DNA of 64,000 nt from NCBI GenBank assembly GCA_002221725.1, contig NJFT01000173.1, positions 25,144 to 89,143 of the forward strand, in the 5' to 3' direction. The notes beneath the pieces were generated by a model. That model was not told where the DNA came from. It saw nothing but the letters and a program-made list of their open reading frames with translations, and made no database searches. Positions 11,247 through 22,400 of this stretch are shown in pieces. The stretch's first letter is position 1. Each line of letters opens with the position of its first letter. A program made the translations under genes and the position numbers. Origin of the DNA: Scedosporium boydii. Its lineage: Eukaryota > Ascomycota > Sordariomycetes > Microascales > Microascaceae.

Positions 11247-12042
11247 CGCAAGACAGACAGAGAGAAAGTGGGAACAGGAGGCTGCTATATGTGGTTCTGT
11301 CAGGAGATGGAAGGAAATGTAAGAAGTAGAATGTCAGAAGTGGAAAATGTAAGAAGTGGAACTGGAATGTTCTAAACGCGGTGTATGGGGTATAAAACAG
11401 AATAGGATACGGAGCAGGACGAAGATAAATCACATGGAGTCGGGGGACCCCTATTTATTATCTTCTTGATAAGGACCGTACGGCGGTCTAGATTCAGGGA
11501 CAATACCGTAGGCGGCAGGTGGAGTAATAGTCCGCTGCTAACCGGACTACCCCGGATTTCCGCTGGCACCCGCAGATCGCTTGGACCCATTTGATCAACT
11601 GTACCCGAGCATTGGAGCATTTAGTGCGGGGGTGTTAGGCCTTGCCCGTCTTGGGGATCGCCGGCCGGCTGCCACCGCACCGGAACCCTGCGGGGACTCA
11701 CCTGTGACTCGCTGTGAGCTCTCCAGGCGACCCTTGCAACATCAATTCTAAGTTTACTGTGTATGTACGAATTTATGAGGCTGTCCTATATATATACATA
11801 TGTCCATCTATGTACTGACGTATGTATGTATGTATGTATGTATGTATGTATATATAAGTCCCCACTTGTTAAGAGTTAAGTCCGACATCGGCCATTGAGT
11901 GATAGAACCGTCCACTTGGACCTGGATGTCTTTGACTTCATGCCTCTGGAACAAAGACAGCACGGCTCCCATTTTGCCCATCTACTATTCTGCTCTTAAT
12001 TATATCGCCAGGCCTTGTTGTAGGCGAAGTTCTGTCGGCACC
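11247..12042. promoter_or_regulatory. Divergent promoter region between amidase and methyltransferase genes
   Basis: Nearly 800 bases between two divergently transcribed genes. It includes a tetranucleotide microsatellite. No transcription-factor site could be assigned with confidence. Confidence 0.4.
11819..11852 (+). repeat. (GTAT)n tetranucleotide microsatellite
   Basis: About seven perfect tandem copies of a GTAT/TATG unit followed by TATATA. It lies in the divergent promoter region and would be expected to vary in length between isolates. Confidence 0.85.
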
Positions 12043-13046
12043 ATGGCGGAAGAGACTAAAGACAATTGGAATGCACAGGTATGTTTGCTTGGCTTACAAT
12101 GGCGCGGGGAGCTGCAGGCTCATTGAATAACGCAGGCCTACCAACACTCTGCCTCATTTGTCCCGAGGCTCGCGGGCAAGATCGTTGAATGGCTGGATCT
12201 GCAAAAGGATGACATTCTCCTTGATATAGGATGTGGTGGTGAGTATTAACTCCTAGTCGACTCTGTCCAAAACCGCTAACAAGACCCTGCGGAGAAGATG
12301 GCGTCTTGGATGTACAATTCGCCAGTATACTTGCCCGGGGTAATGGTCTCCTCTATGGGATTGATAGTTCTCCAAAGATGATCGAAGCAGCTGAAAAGGC
12401 GACTGCTGATGGGGGGATATGCAGGTTTCAAGGTAGGCACCCGACACTCTTTTATCTACATGGCCAATAGAAAGAGGAATACTGAAAGGCTGCAGTGCTT
12501 GATGCGACGGAACTGGGCAGCTGCTCATGTCTACAGCAAATTCGCTTCACGAAGGCATTTTCAAATGCGGCGATGCACTGGATCTTAAGACCCGAGTCAA
12601 AGAGAGCCGAGTTTTTCCGGGCCGTTCACGGCGCACTCGAACCGAACGGCCTCTTCGTCTTTGAAATGGGCGGCTTAGGAAATGTTTCCGAGATGAGGAT
12701 GGCATTGTTGATGGCCACATCAAGACGAGTGGGGCTGGAGGAGGCGCGGAGAGTAGACCCGTGGTTCTTTGCGGATGAGAAATGGATAGTGGACACCATG
12801 GAAAGCGACGGCGCCTGGAAAATCGAAAAGATAGAAAGGGAATGGCGCCCGACACCTGCTGATCAGGGCGGGGTAGACGGGTGGTTGCGGCTGATGGGTC
12901 GGTGCTTCTTCGATGCCGTCCCGGAGAACCAGAGAGAGGAGTGCATCCGAGAGGCGGTTGAAACAGCTCGGGCCGTATGCGCAAACCCGAGCGGCGGAGA
13001 GATGCTCAGCTATGTTAGACTTCGGTGTGTAGCGAGGAAACTCTGA
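12043..13046 (+). CDS. SAM-dependent class I methyltransferase, four exons
   Basis: Exons 12043-12078, 12136-12238, 12298-12432 and 12496-13046 give 274 aa. The protein begins MAEETKDNWNAQAYQHSASF and carries the SAM-binding motif I DIGCGDGVLD (about 41-50), the acidic turn YGIDSSPKMIEAA and, after the third intron, VLDATEL. Motif IV-like FSNAAMHWI follows, then an EMGGLGNVSEMR segment. This layout is that of fungal methyltransferases annotated as trans-aconitate-methyltransferase-like or arsenite-methyltransferase-like; the substrate is not known. All introns are 57-63 nt with canonical borders, and the frame is continuous. The gene is divergent from the amidase. Confidence 0.8.
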
Positions 13047-13660
13047 TGTTGTCGCGCGAAGTACATAAGAAATCAAATTAGTTTAGATTTGGAAGATGCA
13101 ACTTGAATTGTAATCGCACTGGAACACAATTGCAGCAACGCATCTTGATACAATACAGGAGCAGCAGGTACAAACAAAGAAGTAATAATACAATTGACCT
13201 CGGCACAAACTTGGTTAGTTATCGACCCATCGTGCAAGCACGAGCAATGAAGTAAACAACACTGGTACAATGTACAATTATACAATTATGCAATTAGGTG
13301 CACAATTAATTGCACACGACACACCCAGTGCCAAATCTCAACTCAGCACGAGCACTTGATGCTCTCAGCATTGTGGCCTTGGGCAGCACTGGTCAGTGCG
13401 TCACGTCATCTGAAAATCGCGTCCACCAGAAATAGTTTAGAAGCCAACTTCTTGAGAGCCGTCATGGATGATGCAGACAGGTGTCTCATGTTCTGAAGAA
13501 AATCGTGGGATATTGAGGAATATTTTATCTTTGAATTTCTCAGAAACCTTTTGAAACGGCCCGAATTCAGCTGCCCCAGATCGGTGCCTCTATTTAAACA
13601 CATTTACGTCCGATCGAAGATTCTGACTGCGTCGATATCCTTCAATTACCGGCCGTGATA
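13047..13660. other. Intergenic region upstream of the DUF1776 gene
   Basis: About 600 bases with repeated CAATT and TACAATT words but no recognised gene. It includes the 3' end of the methyltransferase gene and the promoter of the DUF1776 gene. Confidence 0.4.
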
Positions 13661-15242
13661 ATGTCCGCGGACGACCAGGCCTTTCTAGATGTTGTACGGC
13701 AGCATTTCCCTCAACCTTGATAAGAGATCCCGGAACCGACAGTTGCTTTCTAACACCTCTGTGGTCGTCTAGCTCTCCTCGCTACCGAACCAGATATGGC
13801 GGTATTCCACCGATGTCGCTGACTTTATCGACGCCCATGTTGAAAACGCCGCTGTAGCCGTCCGGACAACTCTGTCTTCAGCGACCTGGCTTCCGGATAC
13901 CATTAGACCGACACCACCGCCTCCGACACCAATTGCCGTCGTCGCGGTTTCGAGGATCGACACATTTCGAGAGTGGATAGTGAGGAATAAGTTTGCTGTC
14001 GGTGCAGCGGTCCTGTTGACGGGGGCTTTATCCTATCAAGTCTACAGGAGCACCTGCTACTATCGCAAAACGCGAAAGGCTAGGCGGTCTAGACGAAATG
14101 GCGGCCGCGTCGAGGTCGTACTGATCGCTGGGGGGTCACCAGATTTACCCTTGACAAGATCCCTAGCTCTGGACATGGAACGAAAAGGCTTTATCGTCTA
14201 CGTCGTTTGCAGCACAACCGACGACGAGGCCCTCGTCCACAAGCTTTCCCGGCCTGACATACGACCACTGCATATTGACGTCACAAATGTACGCACCCGC
14301 CCCTCGGCCACTTTTGATCCGTTGCGATTCGGCTCACTAACCTCTTCGCAGCCTCCTAGTGCCTCCCTTGCGATTGAACGATTCGCTGCATTCCTAAAAT
14401 CCCCCTACGTTCCCGTCCCCAGGGCGCGCCCCGATCACCTTAGTTTAAAGGCTGTCATCCTAATCCCGGCCCTCAACTACCAAACATCACCCATTGCGAC
14501 GATACCCCCGAGCAACTTTGCTGACGTATTCAACACGCACCTCCTTCATCCTATCGTCACAGTCCAGGCTCTCCTACCCCTTCTTACCGCACGCCTGGGC
14601 CCCGCCGGAGAGAAATCGTCACAACCCAAGGTGCTAGTTTTTACCCCGTCCATCATTTCCTCCATCAACCCTCCCTTCCACGCACCGGAGGCTACCGTCT
14701 GCTCCGCTTTGACGGCATTCACGGAGGTTTTAACGGCAGAACTCCGGCCGTTATCTATCCCGGTAACCCATATTCAACTAGGCACTTTCGACTTCAGCGG
14801 GTTTACGTCAGTGAGAGCACAGCCCGACAACCCATGCGACCTCGCATCCCAGTGGGACGACGGTGCCCGTATGGCTTACGGCCGCAATTTCATTCTGCAG
14901 AGCGAACTAGTCATCTCAGGGGGCAGGATAAGAGGCATGAAAGGAAGTTCTCTTCGACATTTGCACAACACCGTCTTTGATGTCATCGATGGATCGCTTA
15001 CGTCCCAGACCATCCGGGTTGGTTTGGGGGCCAGTGTGTACGGGTTCGTTGGGAGGTGGGTGCCTCGGAACCTGGTGACCTGGATGATGGGGATTCGAAA
15101 AGTAGATGAGCTATCGACGTGGCAAAATAGCTCCCCAGAAGGGTCCCAAGCAGGGACCGATGACGACGAGAGATTTTCAAATGACGCCGTGGTTATTCCC
15201 GCCGATAGCCGGATAGTGTCCAACGTTTGGACGGAACCCTAG
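13661..15242 (+). CDS. DUF1776 protein, SDR-like with an N-terminal membrane anchor
   Basis: Exons 13661-13693 and 13773-15242 give 500 aa. The first exon encodes MSADDQAFLDV and joins to LSSLPNQIWRYSTDVADF, the conserved opening of the fungal DUF1776 family. A Pro-rich linker is followed by a hydrophobic segment (about FAVGAAVLLTGALSYQVY, residues 83-100) and a basic patch, suggesting a membrane anchor. After this, VEVVLIAGGSPDLPLTRSLA resembles the nucleotide-binding end of a short-chain dehydrogenase, but the Gly-rich loop is incomplete and a clear YxxxK catalytic pair is not seen. The family has no settled function. The small first exon is supported by frame and by family resemblance. Confidence 0.82.
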
Positions 15243-15592
15243 CCAATCCTGGACATGGCAAGTCATAGCGGATAGACACATTCGAAGGGTCAGAGAGGTT
15301 TGTACAGGTGGCGCTCGTCGATAGCGAGCTCGGGCTGTATATATGTACAAGGCCTGCAGGCCCTCGGCAGGTATCAGGAAGAGGCCGTATGTGTTGGAAA
15401 AAAGGATCTGCACACACTCCGGCCCAGTCCTAAATCAATATCCACTCGTCTACTGTTGAAAGAGCCGTCGAAACTCCGTAGCAAAATCCGTGATCGATGT
15501 AGGCGCGTTCCGAGGTCCAATCCTGGTAGGGAGAAAAGAAGAATATTACAATCTGCCCAGCCCGGCAGGCCACGATCAGGCTCATGCTAGCA
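15243..15592. other. Convergent 3' intergenic region
   Basis: About 350 bases between the converging DUF1776 and yth1 genes. It presumably holds both 3' ends; no other feature is seen. Confidence 0.4.
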
Positions 15593-16375
15593 TTAATAAC
15601 CTCGTCCTCTAAACCGCCGATCTCCTCTGCCTCGCCACTTCCCACCACGACCGTGGCGATATCTTCCATCATCCCTGTCTCGATCCCTGTCTCGATCTCT
15701 TCCACGATCTTTGTCGTCATCTGTAGGAGCGAGATCCATCCGCCTTGTAGCAATGAGGTCGTCTTCCTCTGTCTTCTCGGGCTTCGGGGTAGGCTTTCCA
15801 AGGTCCGTAATCCACTTCGCGTGGACTCCCTCCTTGCATTCCTTACCGTCCGGGCAAAAGCCAGCAAGGTAAAATGGGCATAGAATTCTTCGGACGTGTC
15901 GTTTGGAACATGTAGGACCCAAAGGGCAGAAGCCTCGGTCATAATGCGGACAGGGAGGCAGGCGACTTTGCGGATCGATATGTAGGTAGAGGCACTCCTC
16001 GCCGTTGGAGCAGTATCCGTTTCTTGCGAAGAAATTACACTCGGGCATTTTGCGCAAGTTGTACTCGTGGAGGAACTCGCACTGCTCGCCCTTCTTGCAC
16101 AGACCTCGAAGCCAGTGCTTGCAGACGAGGGAATTCAAGCCGGAGGCGGGAGGTCCGCCACCAGACTTGACCGCCGTGGGGTCGCTAACGTGTCGGTCGA
16201 GGCACTTTGTTCCATTGGGGCAGTGACCGGTCGCATAGGCCTTGCATATGGGCCGATCCGCAGGGAGGCCGTGGTGATGGACTTGGCGGAGGAAAGGAGA
16301 GAAATTGAAGGCGTAAGGCTGAGGTGAGTGATTGAGGATGATGGACGCGAAGTCACGGACCTCTGGTGAGGCCAT
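15593..16375 (-). CDS. yth1: Cleavage and polyadenylation factor Yth1 (CPSF30), CCCH zinc-finger protein
   Basis: A single-exon 260-aa protein matching the RNA-binding subunit of the mRNA 3'-end processing complex, which helps recognise the polyadenylation signal. Five CCCH fingers are visible in order: [19 protein letters not shown], a second starting CKHWLRGLC, a third starting [29 protein letters not shown], and a fifth starting CPFYLAGFC with four rather than three residues before its His, as in other filamentous fungi. The C terminus is a DR/RD repeat followed by an RG-rich tail, expected to be disordered and to bind RNA. Length and finger number match the family. Confidence 0.94.
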   Translation of the reverse strand: MASPEVRDFASIILNHSPQPYAFNFSPFLRQVHHHGLPADRPICKAYATGHCPNGTKCLDRHVSDPTAVKSGGGPPASGLNSLVCKHWLRGLCKKGEQCEFLHEYNLRKMPECNFFARNGYCSNGEECLYLHIDPQSRLPPCPHYDRGFCPLGPTCSKRHVRRILCPFYLAGFCPDGKECKEGVHAKWITDLGKPTPKPEKTEEDDLIATRRMDLAPTDDDKDRGRDRDRDRDRDDGRYRHGRGGKWRGRGDRRFRGRGY

Positions 16376-17067
16376 AATGGATGTGTTGATATTCCGACTT
16401 TGGAGGGTTGATACGATGATGGCTGAGTTCCGGAAGATAAATAGTGTGCTGATGAGGAACTATGAAATGTTCAATGTCAGCTTTTGCAGTCACACTAAGC
16501 TTGGAGTTGGATGCAGTGTGCTGGGAAGATGAAAGTTGCGAGAGTAGTTGGAGGTTTGGTAGCTAATATTCCTTGGTGCTAATTCCATTTGCTTGGGATG
16601 GAAGAAATGTGATGGCAGATTGTTGATTACATAATTGGGATTTTTTCACCTTTGAGCATCAGTTCGAATGGACGATCGAATGGACAATTGAATGAAAGGT
16701 CACGACTTCTTCAAAAATACCACTTTGTGTAAAGAAAACTTGAAAATAATCATTGATCTGTGTCTTCTCATCTTGATGCAAACGCAAACTCAAACACGCA
16801 ACCGACAACAGGCCATGCCCTCCCCGCCCTTCCCCAAAAACACCCGCCGGGAAGAAAGAAGAAGAGAGAGAAAGAAATGGGAAGGAAACATGAGTTGATA
16901 TCATGAACAAGTGGGAAAGGAAAGGAATTTCATGGAAAGCAGGAAGAAAAGTCCGAGTATCACAGAGGGCTATAGCCTATGCCATATTCCCTGACAGCAG
17001 AGTCGGAAAGTACAATATCCTCGTCTACTAAAACCCCGCCGCAGTCCCCATGAGACTGTTTATTGAG
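16376..17067. other. Intergenic region between yth1 promoter and the small secreted-protein gene
   Basis: About 690 bases without a recognised gene. It should hold the yth1 promoter and the 3' end of the gene at 17068. Confidence 0.4.
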
Positions 17068-17412
17068 CTACGATGCTTGAAATGGCCTTCCGGGTCTCCT
17101 TGGCCTGCCATTGTTGGGGTCGGATGGCGGACTAGGCCGACCGGGTCTAGCGGGGCGGCGATTGCTCGGGTCGATGCGTTGGGATGGTCGGCCGGGCCGT
17201 CCGTTGAATCCGCCTCTGGAAACCCTAGCTTCGGAATTGATTCGGTTGTCATTCAGTAGTTCCTTCAGGAGATCGAGGTACTCCGTCGGGATGGACTGGC
17301 GGCCTTGAAGGAGCCCCAGCTCATGGCGGTAGGTGAGAACTGGGACGGCGCTGGCCAGGTCAACCAGCGGCAAAACCGCAGCGAAAACTGCTGTCACAGA
17401 TGCCAGCTTCAT
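17068..17412 (-). CDS. Small secreted protein with Arg/Pro-rich tandem repeats
   Basis: A 114-aa protein. The ATG at 17412 gives a clean signal peptide (MKLASVTAVFAAVLPLVDLA, cleavage probably after SA near residue 22); a longer frame starting upstream would bury it. The mature part has a short segment, LLQGRQSIPTEYLDLLKELL, and then a Gly/Pro/Arg tail built of RPGRPSQRIDPSNRRPA and RPGRPSPPSDPNNGRPR, ending RPGRPFQAS. There are no Cys residues in the mature chain. Function is unknown; small, basic, repeat-bearing secreted proteins in fungi can be cell-wall, antimicrobial or effector-like. Codon-level evidence of expression is not available here. Confidence 0.6.
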   Translation of the reverse strand: MKLASVTAVFAAVLPLVDLASAVPVLTYRHELGLLQGRQSIPTEYLDLLKELLNDNRINSEARVSRGGFNGRPGRPSQRIDPSNRRPARPGRPSPPSDPNNGRPRRPGRPFQAS

Positions 17413-19262
17413 GGTGAGAGCGAAGAGGTAGGCCGGGGAATGGTCGACGCTTAGGAACACCTAAGTTGCGATGCTTTTTCGATCCCCTACTTTTCCTCTT
17501 CTTTGCTTGTCGCAGGCCGGAGTTGGGCTCGAGGAATGAAAAGTATCAAAAAGATCGGTGGTTCACGGGGTTTGGAGGTAGTGGATGAGAGCCGATGTGC
17601 AAACTGCTGCGCCGCTGCTCTTTCAGCCAAATGCGAAATAATGCAATAGGCGAACTACTTTATATATTCTAGCTAAGGGGCTGCTTCGTGCAATCAACTA
17701 ACCAGCGCATCCAAGGGTGCCCTCGTACGTTTAGCAGCCGTCAGCGCCGTCCTCTACAATGTCCCTCACTTCAGGCTATTTTCAAAGAATCTAGGGAATG
17801 GAAGGAGTCTCGACCAACCAGATGGGAAGGACTGCACTCTAATAACAGCTGATCCACCAGACGCCCAGCACCGCATAGCTCATTTCACCTGGGGAGGTGA
17901 AGGAATATGGGGGGATGATTTTGGAAGGAAACCGGTGCCACCACACCTTTTCCGCCTCTCTACTCCGAGGACGAGACGCATTGGAAAACTTGACGGGGTC
18001 AGATGGAAATCTCGAGTATGATTTCGTGCAACGCGGTGTAAATTAATCTTGGTGTCAGATGTACATTTTTTGAGGGACAGGACCTTTTGCGCCTGTGGGA
18101 TTCCGGCTGATTTCGTTGCATGCATTTAGATTCAAAATCTCAACGAGACTCGTCCGACATTGCATTTAGTGAGATGAATACTGGTTATAGATTAAAGCCA
18201 TTGTCCTCAGTTCCGGGTTGATAGATTGCATGAATGACACGGAAATAGATTGGGCTACTTTAGGACCGATAACCTCTGCCGCCTCTGCCTCCGCCTCCCC
18301 GTTGTGGCCCGCCAGCTCATGCTTCAATTTGATCACAATGCCATCATTGATCTGTTTACTGGTACCGGTGCCAGTGTTCCCCGTTCAGTGGATGCGAGGA
18401 CTTCCTTCTTTCATATATCTCCTCCATTTATAGCATCACTGGTGTTCACAGTATACCTCGTAGTAGGGTATGCGATCTTCAGGCCATTGATCTAACATCT
18501 TCGAGGATAGTTGATTAGATCCTTCCGGCGTGGTTCAGCCCACTCTTTCTTCTAATAAACACGAGGGGGTAGCATCTCCAGGTCCCGTCCAACCACCTGC
18601 AAGAGCTCTTCCGATCTTATTATTTAAACGACATTGTCCTAAGAAAAGCAGTCGTTCATTTTGCTTCGGTATCTGGTGCCAGTGGAAAATAGGTAACACC
18701 CCTTTCCTTGTAAACGAGGTATGCATTGACCCACTGGAATGGGCATCAATTATCTTTATTATGATTGGCAGCGGCTTCAGTGTGAGACTTGTTTGTGGGG
18801 AACAATACACTAGAGCTAGACATTTGAAGAGATCAAGGCGTCATTCAACGAAGTGGATGATGCTCAGGTTTGCAGCGTTGTCAATACAGTTGAGGGAGAT
18901 GGTTAGAAATCTACAAGTGAAGGAACGGGAAGATTCTCTTTCTGAACCTGCAAGGATAAGAGACTGTTTGTTAAACAGGGTCTAAAAGATGAAAGGATGG
19001 ATCACAACAAGCTCAAGCAGCTCAGCATATAGACCATTGGGAGCTGGAAGGGGCCGCAAAGGACAGTGTCATGGCCTCAGGTTAGCAATCTGCTAAAATC
19101 CCCTCATAGTTTCATAAGTTTAATGAGAGAATGGGCGAGGTTGACGCCTCGGGTAGTACTTGGAGACTGCGGTTCCGTGGCCATATCCCACTAGGGCCAA
19201 GTAGGTTCTCACTGGCGTTGCTTCCACATATTGTTGACAGATTCCGCCGTCGGTCGACTCCC
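17413..19262. other. Unrecognised 1.85-kb intergenic stretch
   Basis: No convincing gene. The longest plus-strand frame (about 151 codons, 18530-18985) lacks any recognisable motif. A GCCTCTGCCTCCGCCTCC run occurs near 18278-18298. The left part is the promoter of the small secreted-protein gene. Confidence 0.4.
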
Positions 19263-22200
19263 TCAGCAGCACGTAAAGCAAAAGTCTTTGCCGCATTTCA
19301 GCCCACCCTCCCCACATTTTCGAATTGTTCCTCCCGGAGTTCTCATGACAGATTCGTCTGGGGCGGACGGCCGCTCCGCGTTAAAAAGCACAAACGGTGT
19401 CCTGGAAAGTCTTCGGGTATTTCCCAGCTTTGAAGACATTACCGAACCCGAGCTGTATCTGCCAGATTTTGTAGGTGTAGAGTTAGGGTGATTGGGCCGA
19501 TAGGATGCCTGTTTACTGATTGAACTTTTCGAGGAAATGGGCCGGCCGAAGATGGTCCGGAAAGCACTCGAACTAAGGGTGAGTTCGTCTTCAGAGTCAT
19601 TGGGTGAGAAAGCATTACCAGCTCCAGGTACAAGAGAGGTAAGAGACCGGTGGCCGGTTGACGCCTGTGATTTGGGTGTAGTATCGTTCAAAAGCATTTT
19701 TGACTTCGGCGTAGCTGTCGGGGTTAGATGACACGGCGGTTGTTGCCGGACAGGTTCTTCGTCGCAGGACCCAGCCATGGGTTTCCCGGTTTGGAGGGAA
19801 AGAGAGGATTCGGCCTGGCTGATATGACCCACGGCCCCATTCCTCTGGTGAGTGGAGGGTTTTCTGCCTAGTTTCTTGGTGCTCCTGTGTGCAGTAGAGC
19901 ATTTTAGCCTGGTGTCCTGGCGAATTGCCTGAATTCCGCTTCTGACGGGTTTGGAAGAGTCTAATTTGGTCGTGTCCTTAGATTCGGGCCAGCCTGAGGC
20001 GGTCCTGTCGCTGTCTTTTGGCATCATCCGAGCGGACGTGCTCGTGTCAACCTCAGTGGAGGGCTCTGAAACGCCATCGTGGGATGCGTGCTGGCGATTT
20101 TCCCCTACACGTGGTGGTTCTCGCGACAACTGCGGGGTAGGGTTATCGTGGTCTGAATGCGACGGTACTATATCTGTAGGCTCGACTATATTCTCCATCC
20201 CATCCGAGGACTGCGATTCTTTGCTGAGCCCATGGGTGGATGACCGCGGAGCCTCACTCGGAGGTGGGGCAGATTGCAGCAGCAGCGCATGCGAAGACGA
20301 AGGCCTCTCACCCGAGGATGGCGTTATGTTCGTCAAAGGCAAGAGTTTGGAGCCGCGTTTGAGGCTTGCAGTGGACGTGGCTGATACATCGACATCGGGT
20401 GTTGAAGTACCCATTATAATCGAGGATTTGCTGACCGAGCGTGCTCTTGCTCGTGCAAACCTCGTCTTGATTGGGGAGAACAACGCTGCGGGTGATGACT
20501 CTGTTGGTACGTTCTTCATAGAAGGTACTGCGATCTCATCCTGCAGTTTTCCTGCAACACGGACCTCATCGAGTCGGCCGCGGTCGACTGGCTCAGGTGA
20601 GCCAGACGGGTCTGAACTGGAACATTCCTTTGCGTTGGGCAAATGTCTCCCAGATTTTGCAAAGTTAGAAACAAACCCCTGCTCCTCATCAGACAAGTCA
20701 TAGGCATTGCGAGCAAGCTGCTGGTGAGTGTCGTTTGCGCTCGAGCACATGGGCAAAGATGCGACTACGGTATCGGGAATGGGCTCAAGGGGTTCCGTGA
20801 TAGAGATGCCTGACGTCTGTGAATCCGGAATAACCTTCTTAGGTGCGGAAAGGGCGTCGCTTTGAGAATCTCCAGTATCGCACTCAACTGAGAGTCGAGA
20901 GGATAGAGGGGGGTTGGGCGGAGACGCTGCTGTGCAAAGTTGGAGGTTGCGGGAGTCGTCCGACATACTTGAAAAGTCAAGGTAACAACTGTCATCAAAC
21001 AGATGGCTAGAAGAAAGCTCGACAACGACGCTGTTCGACCAGCAGCGTTTCTGATTATCGAGAGGAGCCAAGATAGCTCCTTGGGCCACCGCGGCAGATG
21101 GCATGGCTGTCACCGTAGTTGTCAGCGCTACCACCTTGCCGGACGAAACGGTCTCTCTGCTTGACCTTCTGTTTTTAAGCCCGGATTCATGGGCGGGCAT
21201 TAATTGGTGAATCTTCGCTCGTCTGGTACGATCTTTCCCTGGCGGCGGCAGTTTCGTTCGCGGAGTTAATCCGCATCCTCCCCTTTCAACTATTTTATCG
21301 CTCTGCCTCCGAGTACCTGGCTGCGCAGTGGTACCGATCGTCTCATTGCGTTCCACGCTGGTCTGCCTGCCGTTGCTCAAAGACACAATATCGCCACGGT
21401 TAACGCCCCCTTTTGAGCCATCTTCGGGGAGTGGAGTTGGATCTATTTTTGAGCCCATCAAAATACACTCCTCATCACCAGAGTCTCCACCAGATTCCGG
21501 ATGGGCGCGGATCAGCTTCGCCATCACAGGCCTGGCTGGAACTCTCCTCGTGGGAGGTGATGGCCTCACCCGTAGCTTCGGTAACGGATCCAATTCCTCC
21601 TCGTCATCATCCTTTTTAGACCGGGGTGCCCAGATAGAACGTGAGCCTTCACGGGCGGGAAGCTGATAACGGTTGGCATATAAGCTCGTGGCGAAGGAGC
21701 TCCTAAATCTTGGGACTTGAATTTGTGGTGCATTCCATATGGGATCTCCTGGGCCGGAGGGAGACCAGGAATTGAAGAAAAGTGGGGAGGCACCGAAATA
21801 GGGTTGCGAGCCGAGGCGGACGGGGGATGGGTAGGAGGAGGTATTTGACGGAGTGCCGAGGTGTGCCAGCCGGTGGTTTGAAGCGTATGGCACAACGGCC
21901 ATTGTGCCATTGGTTATTCCTTCATGGGTCCCCATAGTGTTGTCTCCCCCAAGTATGCGATCTTCATCCTCGCTCGTTTCGTATCGAGGGCTTCGACGGT
22001 TGACTTGTCCTTGCGCCGAATGGATGGTGGCATCGTCAATGGCTCCGCCGGCAGTGGTGGAGGTAGAGCTCCCAGGCATTTCTATTCCAGCTTCGGTCAG
22101 GTCTAAACCAACATCTTTCTCATTCCGCATTTTCTGCAGATGGCCATTGTCCACGACGATTTCCCCAGTGCGAAGGTCGACCTCATCGCCGACACCCGAG

Positions 22201-22400
22201 AAGTCGCGCTCATACTTCTCAAAGATACTTTCAAAGGTGGACTTCAAGCGAAAAGCTGCAGTTGCGCGGGATTGGGCGAGGCGAAAACCTGGGTCTCGTT
22301 TCCGGGATATTTCCTCAGGATCGTAGTTAAGTTCGTCATCGTCCTCGGATTGATTATGAAGGTCAAGCTCAAGTCTTGGTCTCTTTCTTCGAGGCTCCAT
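19263..22400 (-). CDS. scm3: Scm3/HJURP-type centromeric histone H3 chaperone
   Basis: A single-exon 1,045-aa protein. The ATG at 22400 starts MEPRRKRPRLEL; an upstream in-frame start is less likely. Residues about 20-110 match the Scm3 CENP-A-binding region of Pezizomycotina: YDPEEISRKRDPGFRLAQ, FESIFEKYERDFSGVGDE and VDLRTGEIVVDNGHL. Scm3 escorts CENP-A to centromeres. The central 800 residues are Ser-, Pro- and Thr-rich and probably disordered, with several basic patches. The C terminus has IRKCGEGGLKCGKDFCFTCC, a Cys cluster able to bind zinc; DNA-binding add-ons are known in fungal Scm3 proteins. It shares a 755-bp promoter region with atg6. The family call rests on the N-terminal block; the rest could not be matched by eye. 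Confidence 0.75.
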   Translation of the reverse strand: MEPRRKRPRLELDLHNQSEDDDELNYDPEEISRKRDPGFRLAQSRATAAFRLKSTFESIFEKYERDFSGVGDEVDLRTGEIVVDNGHLQKMRNEKDVGLDLTEAGIEMPGSSTSTTAGGAIDDATIHSAQGQVNRRSPRYETSEDEDRILGGDNTMGTHEGITNGTMAVVPYASNHRLAHLGTPSNTSSYPSPVRLGSQPYFGASPLFFNSWSPSGPGDPIWNAPQIQVPRFRSSFATSLYANRYQLPAREGSRSIWAPRSKKDDDEEELDPLPKLRVRPSPPTRRVPARPVMAKLIRAHPESGGDSGDEECILMGSKIDPTPLPEDGSKGGVNRGDIVSLSNGRQTSVERNETIGTTAQPGTRRQSDKIVERGGCGLTPRTKLPPPGKDRTRRAKIHQLMPAHESGLKNRRSSRETVSSGKVVALTTTVTAMPSAAVAQGAILAPLDNQKRCWSNSVVVELSSSHLFDDSCYLDFSSMSDDSRNLQLCTAASPPNPPLSSRLSVECDTGDSQSDALSAPKKVIPDSQTSGISITEPLEPIPDTVVASLPMCSSANDTHQQLARNAYDLSDEEQGFVSNFAKSGRHLPNAKECSSSDPSGSPEPVDRGRLDEVRVAGKLQDEIAVPSMKNVPTESSPAALFSPIKTRFARARARSVSKSSIIMGTSTPDVDVSATSTASLKRGSKLLPLTNITPSSGERPSSSHALLLQSAPPPSEAPRSSTHGLSKESQSSDGMENIVEPTDIVPSHSDHDNPTPQLSREPPRVGENRQHASHDGVSEPSTEVDTSTSARMMPKDSDRTASGWPESKDTTKLDSSKPVRSGIQAIRQDTRLKCSTAHRSTKKLGRKPSTHQRNGAVGHISQAESSLSLQTGKPMAGSCDEEPVRQQPPCHLTPTATPKSKMLLNDTTPKSQASTGHRSLTSLVPGAGNAFSPNDSEDELTLSSSAFRTIFGRPISSKSSISKQASYRPNHPNSTPTKSGRYSSGSVMSSKLGNTRRLSRTPFVLFNAERPSAPDESVMRTPGGTIRKCGEGGLKCGKDFCFTCC

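Noticed and set aside
9481..13046. Amidase plus methyltransferase as a secondary-metabolite cluster
   Set aside because: No synthase, transporter or pathway regulator is nearby; neighbours are housekeeping genes.
13296..13320. CAATTAATTG palindrome flanked by GCAC words
   Set aside because: Perfect pairing covers only ten bases; not distinguishable from chance in AT-rich spacer.
18530..18985. Plus-strand open frame of 151 codons before scm3
   Set aside because: No domain, no plausible continuation and unusual composition for a conserved protein; not reported as a gene.
19951..20703. 250-codon plus-strand frame
   Set aside because: Antisense to the single long scm3 exon.
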